Of a DNA stretch of 64,000 nucleotides, positions 12,441 through 23,890 are shown in pieces. This DNA is from Ecdyonurus torrentis (Eukaryota; Arthropoda; Insecta; Ephemeroptera; Heptageniidae), in assembly GCA_949318235.1 (NCBI GenBank), contig OX439133.1:19357451-19421450 (forward strand). Direction: 5' to 3'. A program made the position numbers and the translations under genes. Under the pieces are notes generated by a model. The model saw nothing but the letters and a program-made list of their open reading frames with translations. It searched no databases and had not been told where the DNA came from. Every line of letters starts with the position of its first letter. Position 1 is the first letter of the stretch.

Positions 12441-12572
12441 AACAGCATCAATGCTCTCAAAAATATTGCTTCGTATTTTTAAACTGGCAAAAAGTGTCAC
12501 TATCCTATACCAGCCCATGTTATTTAGTGATCACATATGGCGTTGATTTTTATTTCAATGCAACCACCTTAT
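12441..12572 (-). mobile_element. Partial family A element
   Basis: Contains only one half of A, from AACAGCATCAATGCTCTC to ATGCAACCACCTTA, in the opposite orientation to 11833-12147. Confidence 0.65.
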
Positions 12573-12801
12573 TGATTTGGATATTGAAGTTTTATTTCCT
12601 AAACAACAAAGAAAAAAATAGATTTAATAATTTTAAAAAAATATTATAAATGGGCGTCCATTTTTTTAATTTTAAAAGCTACTATAATTTTTTTTAATAG
12701 CAATGGTAAATGAAAATTGAACAATAAAATTTTTAAATTTACGTGAAATCGTAAATGAGCAATATATAAATCAACTGCCGTGTAATTAAATGTTCTCGTT
12801 T

Positions 12802-12872
<71 letters not shown>

Positions 12873-13345
12873 CAATCAGAGCAAAATTCAAGTTTGCAAT
12901 TTAAAACATTTTTAATTACATTTTGCTTTTCTATCAATCAAGAAAATGATGTTCATTACTTTTTCCACTGTTAAATGAAAAATAATTAAAAGTAAAGTTA
13001 AAAATACTAGCATACATGTAATATTATTAACTTTCAAGGTAGAAAAAGTGCAATAAATAGATATTTTTACTATTAGTGATATCATTCGTATGATTTTTCA
13101 TTATTTAATTGAACTTTTTTTAAAAGCATCAAATTATTTTGCTTTAAACTAATAAATGTATAAAAAATTATATAATTTATAAAAATAAAATACTAATAAT
13201 ATATATATTTATTTATAAAAGGATATAGGAAAAAAAAAATATGTACAGTGTACATATTATATATATTTTTAAAAGCATCGAACTATTTTGTTATAAACTA
13301 ATAGATGTAAAAAAAAAATTAATGTATAAAAATAAAATACTAATA

Positions 13346-13398
<53 letters not shown>

Positions 13399-13531
13399 TA
13401 TAAGATAATCCTTGATATTTTAGTTTAGTAAAGTGCAATAAAAGTTTTGTCATTCAGAACTAGGTTAATGTTTAATATTGATGAACGTTAGACAAATTAA
13501 TTTCAAAATTACATAAATATGAATATACAAC

Positions 13532-13582
<51 letters not shown>

Positions 13583-13723
13583 TAAATTTCGTGATGTTAA
13601 ATAAATTAAAACACAATCAATGCATAGTGCATACATTCTCTCGCATTTAGAAAACTTTATTTATTTTATTTATACAGTTTATATTATATACAATATACAT
13701 TTGTTAAACTTTTTTTTCTTATA
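12573..13723. repeat. AT-rich stretch with microsatellites and a local duplication
   Basis: (CT)n at 12809-12868, poly-A at 13351-13394 and (GA)n at 13534-13576. Positions about 13120-13205 and 13270-13350 are diverged copies of each other (both run from TTTTAAAAGCATC to ACTAATAATAT). No gene seen. Confidence 0.7.
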
Positions 13724-13947
13724 CAATGGACGTTATCGGGTTTAAAGACAATTATTTAGAAAAAATTCTATAGCTTAGAACACGTAAAAGTATGTGTAGT
13801 ATTTTTCGTTTAAATATCTCCGATATCGGATGTGTAGTTTTTTTAAAAATCGCATAAAATGTGTTTTTCCTCATAAGCGTAATGTTAAATTAGAGGGCCC
13901 TTAGTTTTCCCCGCGTCTCCCCACATGCTAAACCGATAAGCTCCATG
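13724..13947 (+). mobile_element. Family G element without poly-A expansion
   Basis: Runs from AATGGACGTTATCGGGTTT to AAACCGATAAGCTCCAT. At the position where other copies carry long poly-A this one reads ATCGCATAAAATG. Confidence 0.75.
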
Positions 13948-13961
13948 CATTAACACAGTAG

Positions 13962-14344
13962 TTAACTGGCTGATATCTCACAAACTGGACGGTCGTGAAA
14001 TATAAAATTAACTTGAAGTAATGATAGAATGTTACATAAAAGTTTTATTTTGTGAAACACTTAGAAAAACAATCTAAATTTTAAGTTTTTTTTATAATAG
14101 AAATGTGAAATTTTAAATTTTAGCGCTAAATTATAAGTCAAATTCAAAACTATTTTTTAAGTAAAAATATTATTAAAATTCGTTTTCTGGACAAAAGTAA
14201 TTTTTTTAAATACATTTAATTTAATTTGAAAATTATAGTATTTGTTTTGCTTGCGGTATAAAAAACAACGTTGAAAGAATGAATATGAAAATTAAATTTC
14301 TCTTTTGACTATTTCCACACAAAGTCCGTCACCCTCTCGTTTAA
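13962..14344 (+). mobile_element. Family F TTAA-type element, decayed left end
   Basis: TTAA at 13962 and at 14341. It contains ACTGGACGGTCGTGAA and ends AAAGTCCGTCACCCTCTCGT TTAA. Compared with the other F copies the left terminal G-rich segment is lost. Confidence 0.65.
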
Positions 14345-15133
14345 AGCAAAATATAAAAAAATACTTTTAAGAAAATTAGCTCTTAAATTTTTTATCTGGG
14401 TAAAACTTCCTACTTTTTTCCTCCCCTGTGAGTCATAAAAAAAATGTTAATTACAATGCTTAATATTTTTCTACATAATTAAAAATCACCTCCAAAAGTA
14501 CTTCACTATTAGGTTAAAAGTATAGTTTTTAACAACTACCCTGTAACACGCAATAATATTGAATAGAAAACAATAAGGTCGATGTTTGCTTTTAATATTC
14601 AATAAATTTCAGCCTTATTATTGTTTGTAGAACAAAAGAGGTTAATCCTTGACGCTTTCCAGACATGTTTTTAAAACGAATATTTTTTCGTTGAAAAAAA
14701 AAAAGCGCAGTAATTAAAGCAGAGTGTAAACTTGTGTTTGTTAAAAAAAAAAAGTTGAAACAAAATAATAATTTAAAAACATACATTTTAGTATAAGTCT
14801 CTTTAAGCAGATTAACGTTTTTTTTAAAGGTTGTTTTGTTTAAAATTATAGATGTTTTAGATTAATATTTTTCATAATGTAATTATTTATAAATTTAAGC
14901 TTCATGAATTTAAAAAAAAAATGCTTTTACATAAATTTTTGTAGCGTTGAAAAATTGCACTTTGTGAAATATTGTATAATATAAAAAAAGAGCCATAATG
15001 TTATAGAGAAAAAATGAAAAACCTTGAATAGGAACAAGTATTATGTAATCATATTGTTAAATAGTTTAAAATGTACTAAAATTTAACGAAATTTAGTGTA
15101 AACAACATTTTAGATGAACGTTAAATACTTCAC
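14345..15133. other. AT-rich stretch, nothing recognised
   Basis: Several short A and T runs. The minus-strand frame at 14592-14786 is Phe/Leu-rich low complexity and not supported. Confidence 0.5.
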
Positions 15134-15794
15134 CATTCATTCATTCATCCATCCATTCATTCATTCATTCATTCATTCATTCATTCATTCATTCATTCAT
15201 TCATTCATTCATTCATTCATTCATTCATTCATTCATTCATTCATTCATTCATTCATTCATTCATTCATTCATTCATTCATTCATTCATTCATTCATTCAT
15301 TCACTCATTCATTCATTCATTCATTCATTCATTCATTCATTCATTCATTCATTCATTCATTCATTCATTCACTCATTCACTCATTCATTCATTCATTCAT
15401 TCATTCATTCATTCATTCATTCATTCATTCATTCATTCATTCATTCATTCATTCATTCATTCATTCATTCATTCATTCATTCATTCATTCATTCATTCAT
15501 TCATTCATTCATTCATTCATTCATTCATTCATTCATTCATTCATTCATTCATTCATTCATTCATTCATTCATTCATTCATTCATTCATTCATTCATTCAT
15601 TCATTCATTCATTCATTCATTCATTCATTCATTCATTCATTCATTCATTCATTCATTCATTCATTCATTCATTCATTCATTCATTCATTCATTCATTCAT
15701 TCATTCATTCATTCATTCATTCATTCATTCATTCATTCATTCATTCATTCATTCATTCATTCATTCATTCATTCATTCATTCATTCATTCATTT
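15134..15794. repeat. (ATTC)n microsatellite, about 660 bp
   Basis: About 165 tetranucleotide units, almost uninterrupted, with rare ATCC units at the left edge and ACTC variants at about 15301, 15371 and 15379. The 234-codon frame of repeated Phe-Ile-His-Ser read here is the repeat, not a protein. A second (ATTC)n lies at 29891-30166. Confidence 0.97.
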
Positions 15795-16450
15795 CATAAT
15801 TTAATTATTATATTTTAATAGAATGATCAAATCCAAATTCACACCCTACCCACTCACTAGAACTTCCAATTTACAAAAAAAAAAATAATAAAAAAAAAAT
15901 AAATAAATAAATAAATAAAGTCCCCTTTATCTTTAAATTTAATATATGAAGGTCAACGAAGACCCTACGCAGTAAGTTTACTGTATAATAAAAATATGGT
16001 TTAAGTGCTAGTGAAAAAAATTAATTCAACAAACGCTATGGTATTCAATTATTTAATTATTGTTTTTGCATTTCTTTAATGATAATCTTTATATGGGCAC
16101 ATAAGATTAAAAAATATAAATACTTAATAATTACGCTAAAATATTTCCAGCAGTATTATTTACGTTTAAATTATTATAACATATTTACACCATAAATTAT
16201 TATACAACGTAAAATATATAAATGCCATTTTTTACCTGTAAAGATTTTTTTTTTTTTAATTAGAAGAAACTTATTTAATGAAAATACTAATTAATAGTTC
16301 TTATACTAAAATTTTAACATAAATAAGATGTTTCTTTCCTTATTTGCAAATTAATTATTTGCTTAACTTTTTGTTATTTCGTTAATTATTTTTTATAATT
16401 AAATCACTGATTTTTTACTCAAACGTTCGATAAAAGATAGAGTTTCTTAC
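15795..16450. other. AT-rich stretch, probably intron of the minus-strand gene
   Basis: Follows the donor site of the exon at 16451-16554 on the minus strand. No second exon recognised; contains short (TAAA)n at about 15898-15918. Confidence 0.5.
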
Positions 16451-16554
16451 CTTGAGAGAGTCGGGTAAATATTGCGAAATGTACTCCAATAAGTCAGGCA
16501 ATTCTTCCTCTGTTACCAATCGAAAGTTTTTTCCTTCGGGCTTCACTTCCATTT
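16451..16554 (-). CDS. First coding exon of a GLYAT/GNAT-like acetyltransferase gene (tentative)
   Basis: Seen: on the minus strand an acceptor (ATGATTACAG) is followed by AA, then an ATG at 16552, 34 codons, then the donor GTAAGAAA. The peptide begins MEVKPEGKNFRLVTEEELPD, continues with LLEYISQYLP and ends DSLK at a phase 0 boundary. It is GC-richer than its surroundings and stands alone in AT-rich DNA, typical of a small exon between long introns. Family knowledge: arthropod glycine N-acyltransferase-like/GNAT proteins often start with a charged segment of the type EEELP-LL-YL-K-LP-SLK; I match on that pattern only. Inferred: it encodes the N-terminal regulatory part of a cytoplasmic acyltransferase-like protein. 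The acceptor just before ATG means at least one upstream exon. The next exon should lie at lower coordinates but was not found. The exon is well supported, the family assignment moderate. Confidence 0.6.
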
Positions 16555-16801
16555 CTGTAATCATAAAATAAAACGAAAATTACTTACTGTAAAAAATATA
16601 AGCCATTGTCAAAACAAATTATTTCAACCGAAATCATCCCCTTAGCGCGGATTCCAATCAAGTTATAGAAATAACATTTAACACGTATTAACTTCAATAT
16701 TACATTGATTACCTGTAAAAGTTTGGTGTCTAGGGGGAAAATTGTTTTAGAAAAAGGGGTGCATAAAAATAAAAATATTTGATCTTACTTTTTCCAGGGT
16801 G

Positions 16802-17100
16802 TATAGGGTGTTTGCGCATGACGTCATATTTAATGCGCTTTGACGCCATGCTGGAGTAATGAATCACATTGCTCAACATATGACAAACTTTTTTTTTTTT
16901 GATATATAAATTAATTTTTGGTTATTATTATTTTTCTTGCATACTTGATATACTAATTCAACCAATTAACAGCATAAATGCTCTCAAAGATATTGCTTAG
17001 CATTTTTAAACTAGTAAAATGTATTATTTCCCTATGCGGCCCATGTTAGTGAGTGATCTAACATATTGCATCGACTTTAACATGAATGCATGGACTATAT
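16802..17100 (-). mobile_element. Family A miniature element
   Basis: Runs from TATAGGGTGTTTGCGCATGA to CATGAATGCATGGACTATAT, with the usual ATGACGTCATATTTAATGCG and ATGCTCTCAAAGATATTGC. It lies about 250 bp upstream of the minus-strand coding exon. Non-coding. Confidence 0.8.
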
Positions 17101-17179
17101 ATTTTTATTATTGCTTAAATCTTATCAGATTTAACGAGGTAAAATATAGGAGAGGAATAGTTGGGAAAATCACAATTTG

Positions 17180-17180
<1 letters not shown>

Positions 17181-17218
<38 letters not shown>
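17181..17218. repeat. Poly-A tract
   Basis: About 38 A residues. Confidence 0.95.
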
Positions 17219-17221
<3 letters not shown>

Positions 17222-17519
17222 AAATAAATAAAGGAAAAGTATTATCTTGTACAGCTACAAATTTAGTCAATTATTAAATTTATTATTATTATAAAAAAAA
17301 TTATGAATTTAGTATTTTTGAAGTAGAAATTTTCAGACACGCATGACACTTTTATATTGGAAATATTGGCAGACGATATTTTTGTCTCTTAACGCAAAGT
17401 AATAAATTATAATAGTAAATAATACTTGAAAAACAATCTTCAAAGTATAGACTAATTAAGGGTTGTATTTAGATGTCTTGTATCTAAAATCTAAAAAAAA
17501 AAACAACAAAAAAACAAAA

Positions 17520-17826
17520 CAACTTTATGTTGCCATTTAAAAGTTAATAGTAACAGCTCCCTATATATATGATAAAATTTTTAGAACCTGTGACCATCAG
17601 ATAAGAGAGAAAATAATTATTGAAATGAACATGTGCTCTTGTGAGCCTAAAACTTATTAATAATAATAATAATAAACATAATTTAAAATCTAGCATGGTT
17701 ACCACAATTTTTTCAACCTATTTTTAAAGATACCTTATCCTTATATGTATATTATTTGTATCATTATGCAAAATTTCAGTTTTTTACAACTTTTTATTCA
17801 AATCCCACAGTAGCTGATTTCCAGCC
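17520..17826 (+). mobile_element. Family H element
   Basis: Contains the H landmarks AAGTTAATAGTAACAGCT, ATCAGATAAGAGAGAAAATA, GATACCTTATCC and the end CCCACAGTAGCTGATTTCC. Copies lie at 23625 and 60478. Non-coding. Confidence 0.7.
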
Positions 17827-17827
17827 T

Positions 17828-18126
17828 TAAGATGCGTAGAACACCTTGAACAAAAAAACGTATAATATCCTAACATACCTAAATATCAACGTTGATTTGG
17901 CCGCGGAGTCATTGATTTCTAGTTTATTTTTCATTCGCAACATGGTAGCTGCATAGGTTTATTACGTCACAGCTCACATGGACTAGTGAGCTGTGACGTA
18001 ACAAACCCGCAGCTGCCATTTTGTGAATTGAAAATAAATTGGAAATAAATGATTCCGGCCAAATCAACATTGATAATGTAAGGATATTATACATGTTTTT
18101 TTGTTCAAAGTGTTCTACGTCTTTTA
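17828..18126. mobile_element. Family I palindromic element
   Basis: A 300-bp near-palindrome: TAAGATGCGTAGAACACCTT and its inverse at the ends, GGCC-AAATCAACATTGAT arms inside, and the centre CACAGCTCAC...GTGAGCTGTGACG. It abuts H on the left. A second copy lies at 31640-31955. Confidence 0.8.
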
Positions 18127-18430
18127 GAAAAAATCAAGATTTTAAGCTTGTATGGTTATAAGAAAAAAATTTAATGGAATAGAGATACTCTCTTTTTTAG
18201 TATAATAAAAGCTTATAAACGCATGTGTATATAGGACAAGTGATAAATTTGAAAAACATATAAGAGACAAACAAATAAAAGGTATAATTATTTTCTTAAG
18301 TCAATATTATTGTCCATACAGAAAAGACATGTTTATAGTGTTTCTAACTCATTATTTATCTATGCCTTTTTTTCTTTCTATTTGTATTACAAGTATTGGA
18401 GGAAAAACATTGATACTTATTAAAGTTCTT

Positions 18431-18730
<300 letters not shown>

Positions 18731-18789
18731 TAGGGAGGAACTGTTTTCAGTTAAAATTGTTACTTATAAGAAAAATCTTAGTTTTCTAC

Positions 18790-19237
18790 AATGGAACTTA
18801 TCGATTTAGCGCAAGTTGAAAGCTATAGGGTGTATTCGGATGACGTCATATTTAATGCGCTTGGAGGCCATACTGGAGTAGTGAATAATTTTGCTGAGCA
18901 TAGGAAAAACATCGCTTATAGCTATTTTCTTTGGGAAAACTGTTAATTTTTTGTTACTGGTTATTTTTCTCACATACTTGAGATACTAATTCAACATATT
19001 TACAGCAACAATGCTCTCAAAAATATTGCACAGTGTTTTTAAACTGGCAAAATGAGTTATTTTCCAATGCAACCCATGTTATTGAGTGATCCAACATGGC
19101 GTTGAGTTTAACATGAATGCATAGAGTAGACACTATAGGTCCTCTAATTTAAGTTTAGTTAGTTTTCGCTTATATGAGGAAAAAATACGTTTTTTATTTT
19201 ATTATCATTATTGCAATTTTTGAGAAAACTACTCCAC
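18790..19237 (-). mobile_element. Family G element split by a family A insertion
   Basis: The G left part (18790-18823, CAATGGAACTTATCG to AAAGC) and right part (from about 19139, GGTCCTCTAATTTAA, to about 19237) are contiguous in intact G. A complete A element (18824-19138) lies between them at a TA dinucleotide. G is cut on the right by family Q. Confidence 0.75.
18824..19138 (-). mobile_element. Family A element inserted in G
   Basis: Starts TATAGGGTGTATTCGGATGA and ends AGTAGACACTATA. Because intact G reads AAAGCTA then GGGTCC, the flanking TA on both sides is best read as a duplicated target. Confidence 0.8.
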
Positions 19238-19238
19238 C

Positions 19239-19371
19239 AATGGACCACTTGCAATGAAATGTTTTTATTTGTTGCAACATGTAAGTGAAAACGATTTTTC
19301 CATATGAAAAGAACATTATAAGAATATTTTGAAATATTTTAAATATATCGTTCATTGCAAGTGGGCCATTC
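19239..19371 (+). mobile_element. Family Q miniature element
   Basis: Inverted ends GGACCACTTGCAATGAA and TTCATTGCAAGTGGGCC. Related to 9741-9875. It interrupts the G copy. Confidence 0.65.
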
Positions 19372-19439
19372 AGGAGATATCAAATAATAATAATCTTTTA
19401 TTAAGGCGCATACAGGGCTATTTCAGCCATATTACATGA

Positions 19440-19733
19440 ACCTTGGCCATAAATTGAGCCAATAATATTACAATAATATGACTCCTGCTTGAGACAATTT
19501 CAAATATATAAAAATTTTGGGGGGTCACCGTGCAAATTAATATTATATGATTTTTTGAAATTTTATGCCCATAGGGCCCAATGTTAATATCATTTTTTTT
19601 TCTTTTTTTCGGTACGGTCAAACATCTCGAAATTTTTATCACGGCTTAGCAACACAATAACACCAAATTTAGACCCAAATCATTACTTTTTTTTTTTAGT
19701 TATAAGGTCGTTACGTCGTTACCCTACTCCCTT
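19440..19733 (-). mobile_element. Family E element, one end missing
   Basis: The right end TACCCTACTCCCTT and interior (ATCACGGCTTAGCAACACAA, GGGTCACCGTGCAAATTAAT) match E. The other terminus is replaced by unrelated DNA. Confidence 0.7.
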
Positions 19734-20885
19734 CAGTGAAATTCAATTTACTTTGCAACTATGTTTATTAATTTAATTTTGCTTCAATCATGTACTTTAA
19801 TATGCAAATTGTGATAGGTAATGTATAACACAACAACGCCTTGAATCACAATCAAATAATTATTATACAATTATGAATAATACATAACAATTTCATTAGG
19901 TTTAAATAAAAAAATTATATAAATATAATACAAAATATTAATAATATTTTTAATATTATGTTATATTAAAAAATGTTTATAAATTTAATTTAATGTTATT
20001 TAATAAAATTTTATTTAATTTTATTTAAAAGACTTTTTTTTTTTATACAATTAATAATAAATGTGTTATATATTTTTAAAACTTAGCCTTTTAAATGAGA
20101 TGTCAGCTAAATTTGGTAAAGTATGTATCACTGTAATAAACTTGAAAGGAAGTGAAGGTAGAAAATAAAATAAAATTGAAATGAAAGACAAAATAATAAA
20201 TATTGAAAATTCAGGGAAAACAAAATGTTGATATTGCAAACCATTTTTGTTATTTTCTTTCTTTATCATTATTAAGAAGTATAATAATTATTTAATAATG
20301 GTTTCAAATCATTTATAATTTAATATCAAATAAAAAACTAACACTCCAAGCGATATATATTTTTTGTATTATGTAATACAGTTAATAATAATAATAATTA
20401 ACGGCTTTTATTGGGCGAAATCATAGTTAATAGCATTATATTATAGACAACATTCATTCAAAGAGTAATAAAATTGTCATATTATTAAATTACGGGCAAA
20501 TAATGCAAGATTTAGTTCAGGTGATATTAAAAAAAAATCCCTAATTTATTAGCTTTTAAAATTGCAGAAACTTTTTATTATTATTATTTTGAGCAAACTA
20601 CTGCATCTAATAGTTTATAATTTTAATATCAAATAAAACTAACACTCAAAGCAATATTTTTTTTTTGTATTATGCAATACATTTAATTGCATTGACAACA
20701 TTCATTATAACAAATAAAATTTTCATGTTATCAAATTACATAAGATGATTTTATTACGTTCTATGTCTTTACAGAGTAGAACAAGTCAAATAACACAAAT
20801 AGAATACTAGCATGTGGTTGTTACTGTGTTCATTATTAACTGATAATAGTGATAATGAAGATTTAGAAATTATGGATAGTTATAC
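19734..20885. other. AT-rich stretch with a diverged local duplication
   Basis: About 20310-20500 and 20605-20750 are diverged direct copies (shared TAATATCAAATAAA, then ACTAACACTC, then TTGTATTATG, then ACAACATTCATT). No gene seen; the 67-codon frame at 20066-20269 is not supported. Confidence 0.55.
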
Positions 20886-21246
20886 TTAAGGGAGTCGGGT
20901 ACTGACCTTATATTTCATAAACTAGACGTGTTTTGGGTCTAAATTTGGTGTCATTGTGTAGCTAAAGGTCACACCTAGCCGTGATAAAAATTTCAAGATG
21001 TTTGACCGTCCCGAAAAAAATGAAAAAAATTTATTGAAATTAACATTGGGCCTTATGCGCTTAAAATTAAAAAAAAAAAAAAAAAAAAAAAAACATATAA
21101 TATAAAATTATTTTGCACGGTGACCCCCCAAAAATTTTAAATATTTGAAATCGTCTCAAGCTGAAGTATCATTGTGCCAAATTTCAGATATTTTTGACGG
21201 TAAAAGTTTGAAATTAATGGCTGACGTCGGTACCCCACTCCCTTAA
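20886..21246 (+). mobile_element. Family E TTAA-type element, intact
   Basis: Runs from TTAA GGGAGTCGGGTACTGACC to GTACCCCACTCCC TTAA, 361 bp including an internal poly-A run of about 23. The target is duplicated on both sides. Confidence 0.88.
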
Positions 21247-21297
21247 TTCTTTAATGTTTTAAATTTTCAAACTTTTGAGTTAATTGAATACTTAAAC

Positions 21298-21642
21298 TTA
21301 TAGGAATAGACCAGAGAAAAACATTATGCATTTATATCACAAAATACTTGATGGGACTTACATAAATAACTTTAGTTTGTCACAAAACCCAACAGTAACC
21401 CCGTAGCAGTGATCAGAAAATTCGATTTATGCAACCCGCACAACATTTTCATACTTATTTTTGCATGTTTCTGAAGTCATAAACTTGTATTTTTTTCGCA
21501 AATTGCATACTTAACAGTATTTTCATGCTCTCTCATGGGGCTGCTCTAACATTCTGGTAAAAATTTTCATCAGTGTTGAAGATCCCATTTCGTGTTTAAT
21601 CTTTAAAAAGCATGTGTTGTTTTGTGTGGTCTATGGCTTTAA
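21298..21642 (+). mobile_element. Family D element
   Basis: From AGGAATAGACCAGAG to GTGTGGTCTATGGCT TTAA, with the interior GCAACCCGCACAACATTTTC. It starts about 50 bp after the E element. Confidence 0.8.
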
Positions 21643-21860
21643 ATACAGGTTTACGTTCGAACAGACATTTAAAATATCAATTAGTAGATTTGACTAATTT
21701 TATATGCAAATTAAACTCTTCAATATTTAAATAAAAAATAATTTATAATGTTTAATATAATTTATATTAACAATACTAAATTTTAAATATTTAATTCTAT
21801 ACTAAATAATTCAATTTAGTTGTTTAATATTTTTAAATTATTAGTTAAAGTTAACAAATA

Positions 21861-22092
21861 GAATGTTATTGGTTTAAAAAGTTTTCAAGAAATTTATATG
21901 GCTTAAAACATGTAAAAGTAGATCTAGTAATTTTCTTTTAAATTTCTCCGAAATCTGTGTAGTGGTTTCCTCAAAAATCGCAAAAAAAAAAAAATAATAA
22001 ATAAAATAAAAATAAAAATAAAAAAAAAGTGGCCTTTTAGTTTTCCCCCGTGTTTCCCCGTTTCCCCGCGCGCTAAACCGATAATCTCCATT
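21861..22092 (+). mobile_element. Family G element with A-rich expansion
   Basis: Contains AAAACATGTAAAAG, CTCAAAAATCGC followed by an expanded A/T-rich run (21980-22030), then CTAAACCGATAATCTCCATT. The 136-codon minus-strand frame at 21874-22284 is a by-product. Confidence 0.7.
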
Positions 22093-22281
22093 GTTTAAAT
22101 CTAATTTAGTCAAACTTTCAAATCGTAAAAAAAATTCTTTTAAAAATATATTTGTTTTTAACATTAAAATATAATAATATATTATACAAATAAAAATGTA
22201 ACGTGTAAAATTTTCGATAATAATAAAAAATTGTATATAAACACGTATGTTATATAAAACAACTGCAGCAAAATTTGTTCT

Positions 22282-22323
<42 letters not shown>

Positions 22324-22824
22324 TTCGTGACTCGAATATAAACAGTAGCTTGAGAATTCACAGCAACACCATTACGTAAAGTCGTAAGTTATATAAGTAT
22401 AACATAGCATTTAAGATATATAAGTTCAATGATGAAAAATATGATTATTGATATGAAGTCACGAAATGTTGACCCAAGGTCACTTAAGAGGTCATCTAAG
22501 GTTCAAAATGTTATAGTAATTGCTCTCTGCAATGCGTTCTAACTTTTATCGCAACAATTTTCAACTTTTTTTTTTTTTTTTTTTTTTTAAACTTACATAA
22601 TTTATTATTATAGGTCATATCATGTTTATAGGAAATATATTAAAAATATAATTATAGTAAATAAAGAATATAAAAATTTAAAAAAAACTTATTGACACGC
22701 ATTATAAATAATGGTGTCAATTTTTAAGACTGAAAATAATGAGGTAATGCAGTGATTTGATATGACAAAAATTATAAAAACTTCTTTTTGTTTTTCAAGT
22801 GAATTTTAATTCTTGTATATTTAA
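22093..22824. other. AT-rich stretch with poly-A and poly-T
   Basis: Poly-A at about 22283-22320 and poly-T at about 22566-22588. The sequence between includes GTCACTTAAGAGGTCATCTA; no gene recognised. Confidence 0.55.
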
Positions 22825-23392
22825 ATGGTTATTGACATGTAAAATTTAATATTGCGGTTTTACAAACTTTACACTTAAAATACTCTTAAAACCTGTCAAT
22901 TTCAATTTTTTTTATCCCCTATCTTAAAGGCATAGAAAACATGAAACAACATGTTCTTTTTAATCATTAAACACAAAATGTGATCTACAAAACTTATGAT
23001 AATTTTTACCAGAATGTAAATGTGGCCCCACAAGAGAGTGTGAAAAAACTGTAAAGTATGCAATTTGCGTGACTATTTATGTTTCTGAAGTCAGAAACAT
23101 GCAAACATTAGTATGACAATTTTTTGCAGGTTGCATAATTTGAAATTTTCTGATCACTGCTACGGCGTTATAGTTGGGTTTTGAGACCAATTACTGTTAT
23201 TTATGTAAGTCCCATCAAGTGTTTTGTGATATAAATGCTAATGTTTTCATGTTGTCTATGCCTTGTTTTAAATATATATATTTGGATGGTTGGCATGCAA
23301 AATTTCATAGTGCGGTTTTTCAAACTTTAGACCTAAAATATACTCTCAAAACTACTTGTCAATTTCAAATTTTATATCCATTATCTTAAATC
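22825..23392. repeat. Direct repeats of about 105 bp flanking a family D element
   Basis: 22825-22927 and about 23285-23392 are diverged direct copies: each has a GCGGTTTT(T)CAAACTTT-like core, CTGTCAATTTCAA-like middle, and ends ATCTTAAA. The D element occupies 22924-23271 between them. Confidence 0.7.
22924..23271 (-). mobile_element. Family D element
   Basis: From TTAA AGGCATAGAAAACATGAAAC to CATGTTGTCTATGCCTT and TTAA at about 23268. Non-coding; the 71-codon frame at 23174-23389 is a by-product. Confidence 0.8.
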
Positions 23393-23624
23393 ACGTGTCT
23401 TACAAATTTTTTATAACTATGAAAAACTAGAATTTTTTTTTTTTCGTATATGGATTCCTTGCTTCTGGAGTAGAAATAAGATACACTCGAAAATTTTGTG
23501 AAAATAAGAATTATATAGTTCATGGAAGTGCCAATGTTGTACTCATCAAATATTTAGAGCTAAGGGGCTTATTTCGATGAGAGAGAGAGTGTGTGTGTGA
23601 AAGAGAGATAGATAGAATTAATAG

Positions 23625-23890
23625 AAACAGCTACATACTGTATGATAAAAATTTCAGAACTCGTAACCTTCAGATAAGAGAGAAAATAATTACTGAAATC
23701 AACATGGGTTCTTACGGGACTAAAACTTCAAAAAAATATAATTTAAAATTTATCATACTATTCCCATTTTTTTTTTTTTTTTTTTTTTTTTTGAAGATAC
23801 TTTATCCTGTGCAAAATTTTAGATTTTTCTCTCTTTACAACTTTTTAATCAAATCCCACAGTAGCTTATTTCCCACCTTTACATTATCAA
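23625..23890 (+). mobile_element. Family H element with internal poly-T
   Basis: Matches H (CAGATAAGAGAGAAAATAAT, AATCCCACAGTAGCTTATTT) with a poly-T run of about 24 at 23769-23792. The 100-codon frame crossing it is not a gene. Confidence 0.7.

Noticed and set aside
15114..15818. 234-codon Phe-Ile-His-Ser frame
   Set aside because: Translation of (ATTC)n without start context, splice sites or unique sequence.
21874..22284. 136-codon minus-strand frame
   Set aside because: Covers a family G element and A/T-rich runs; Phe/Tyr/Ile-rich, no family resemblance.
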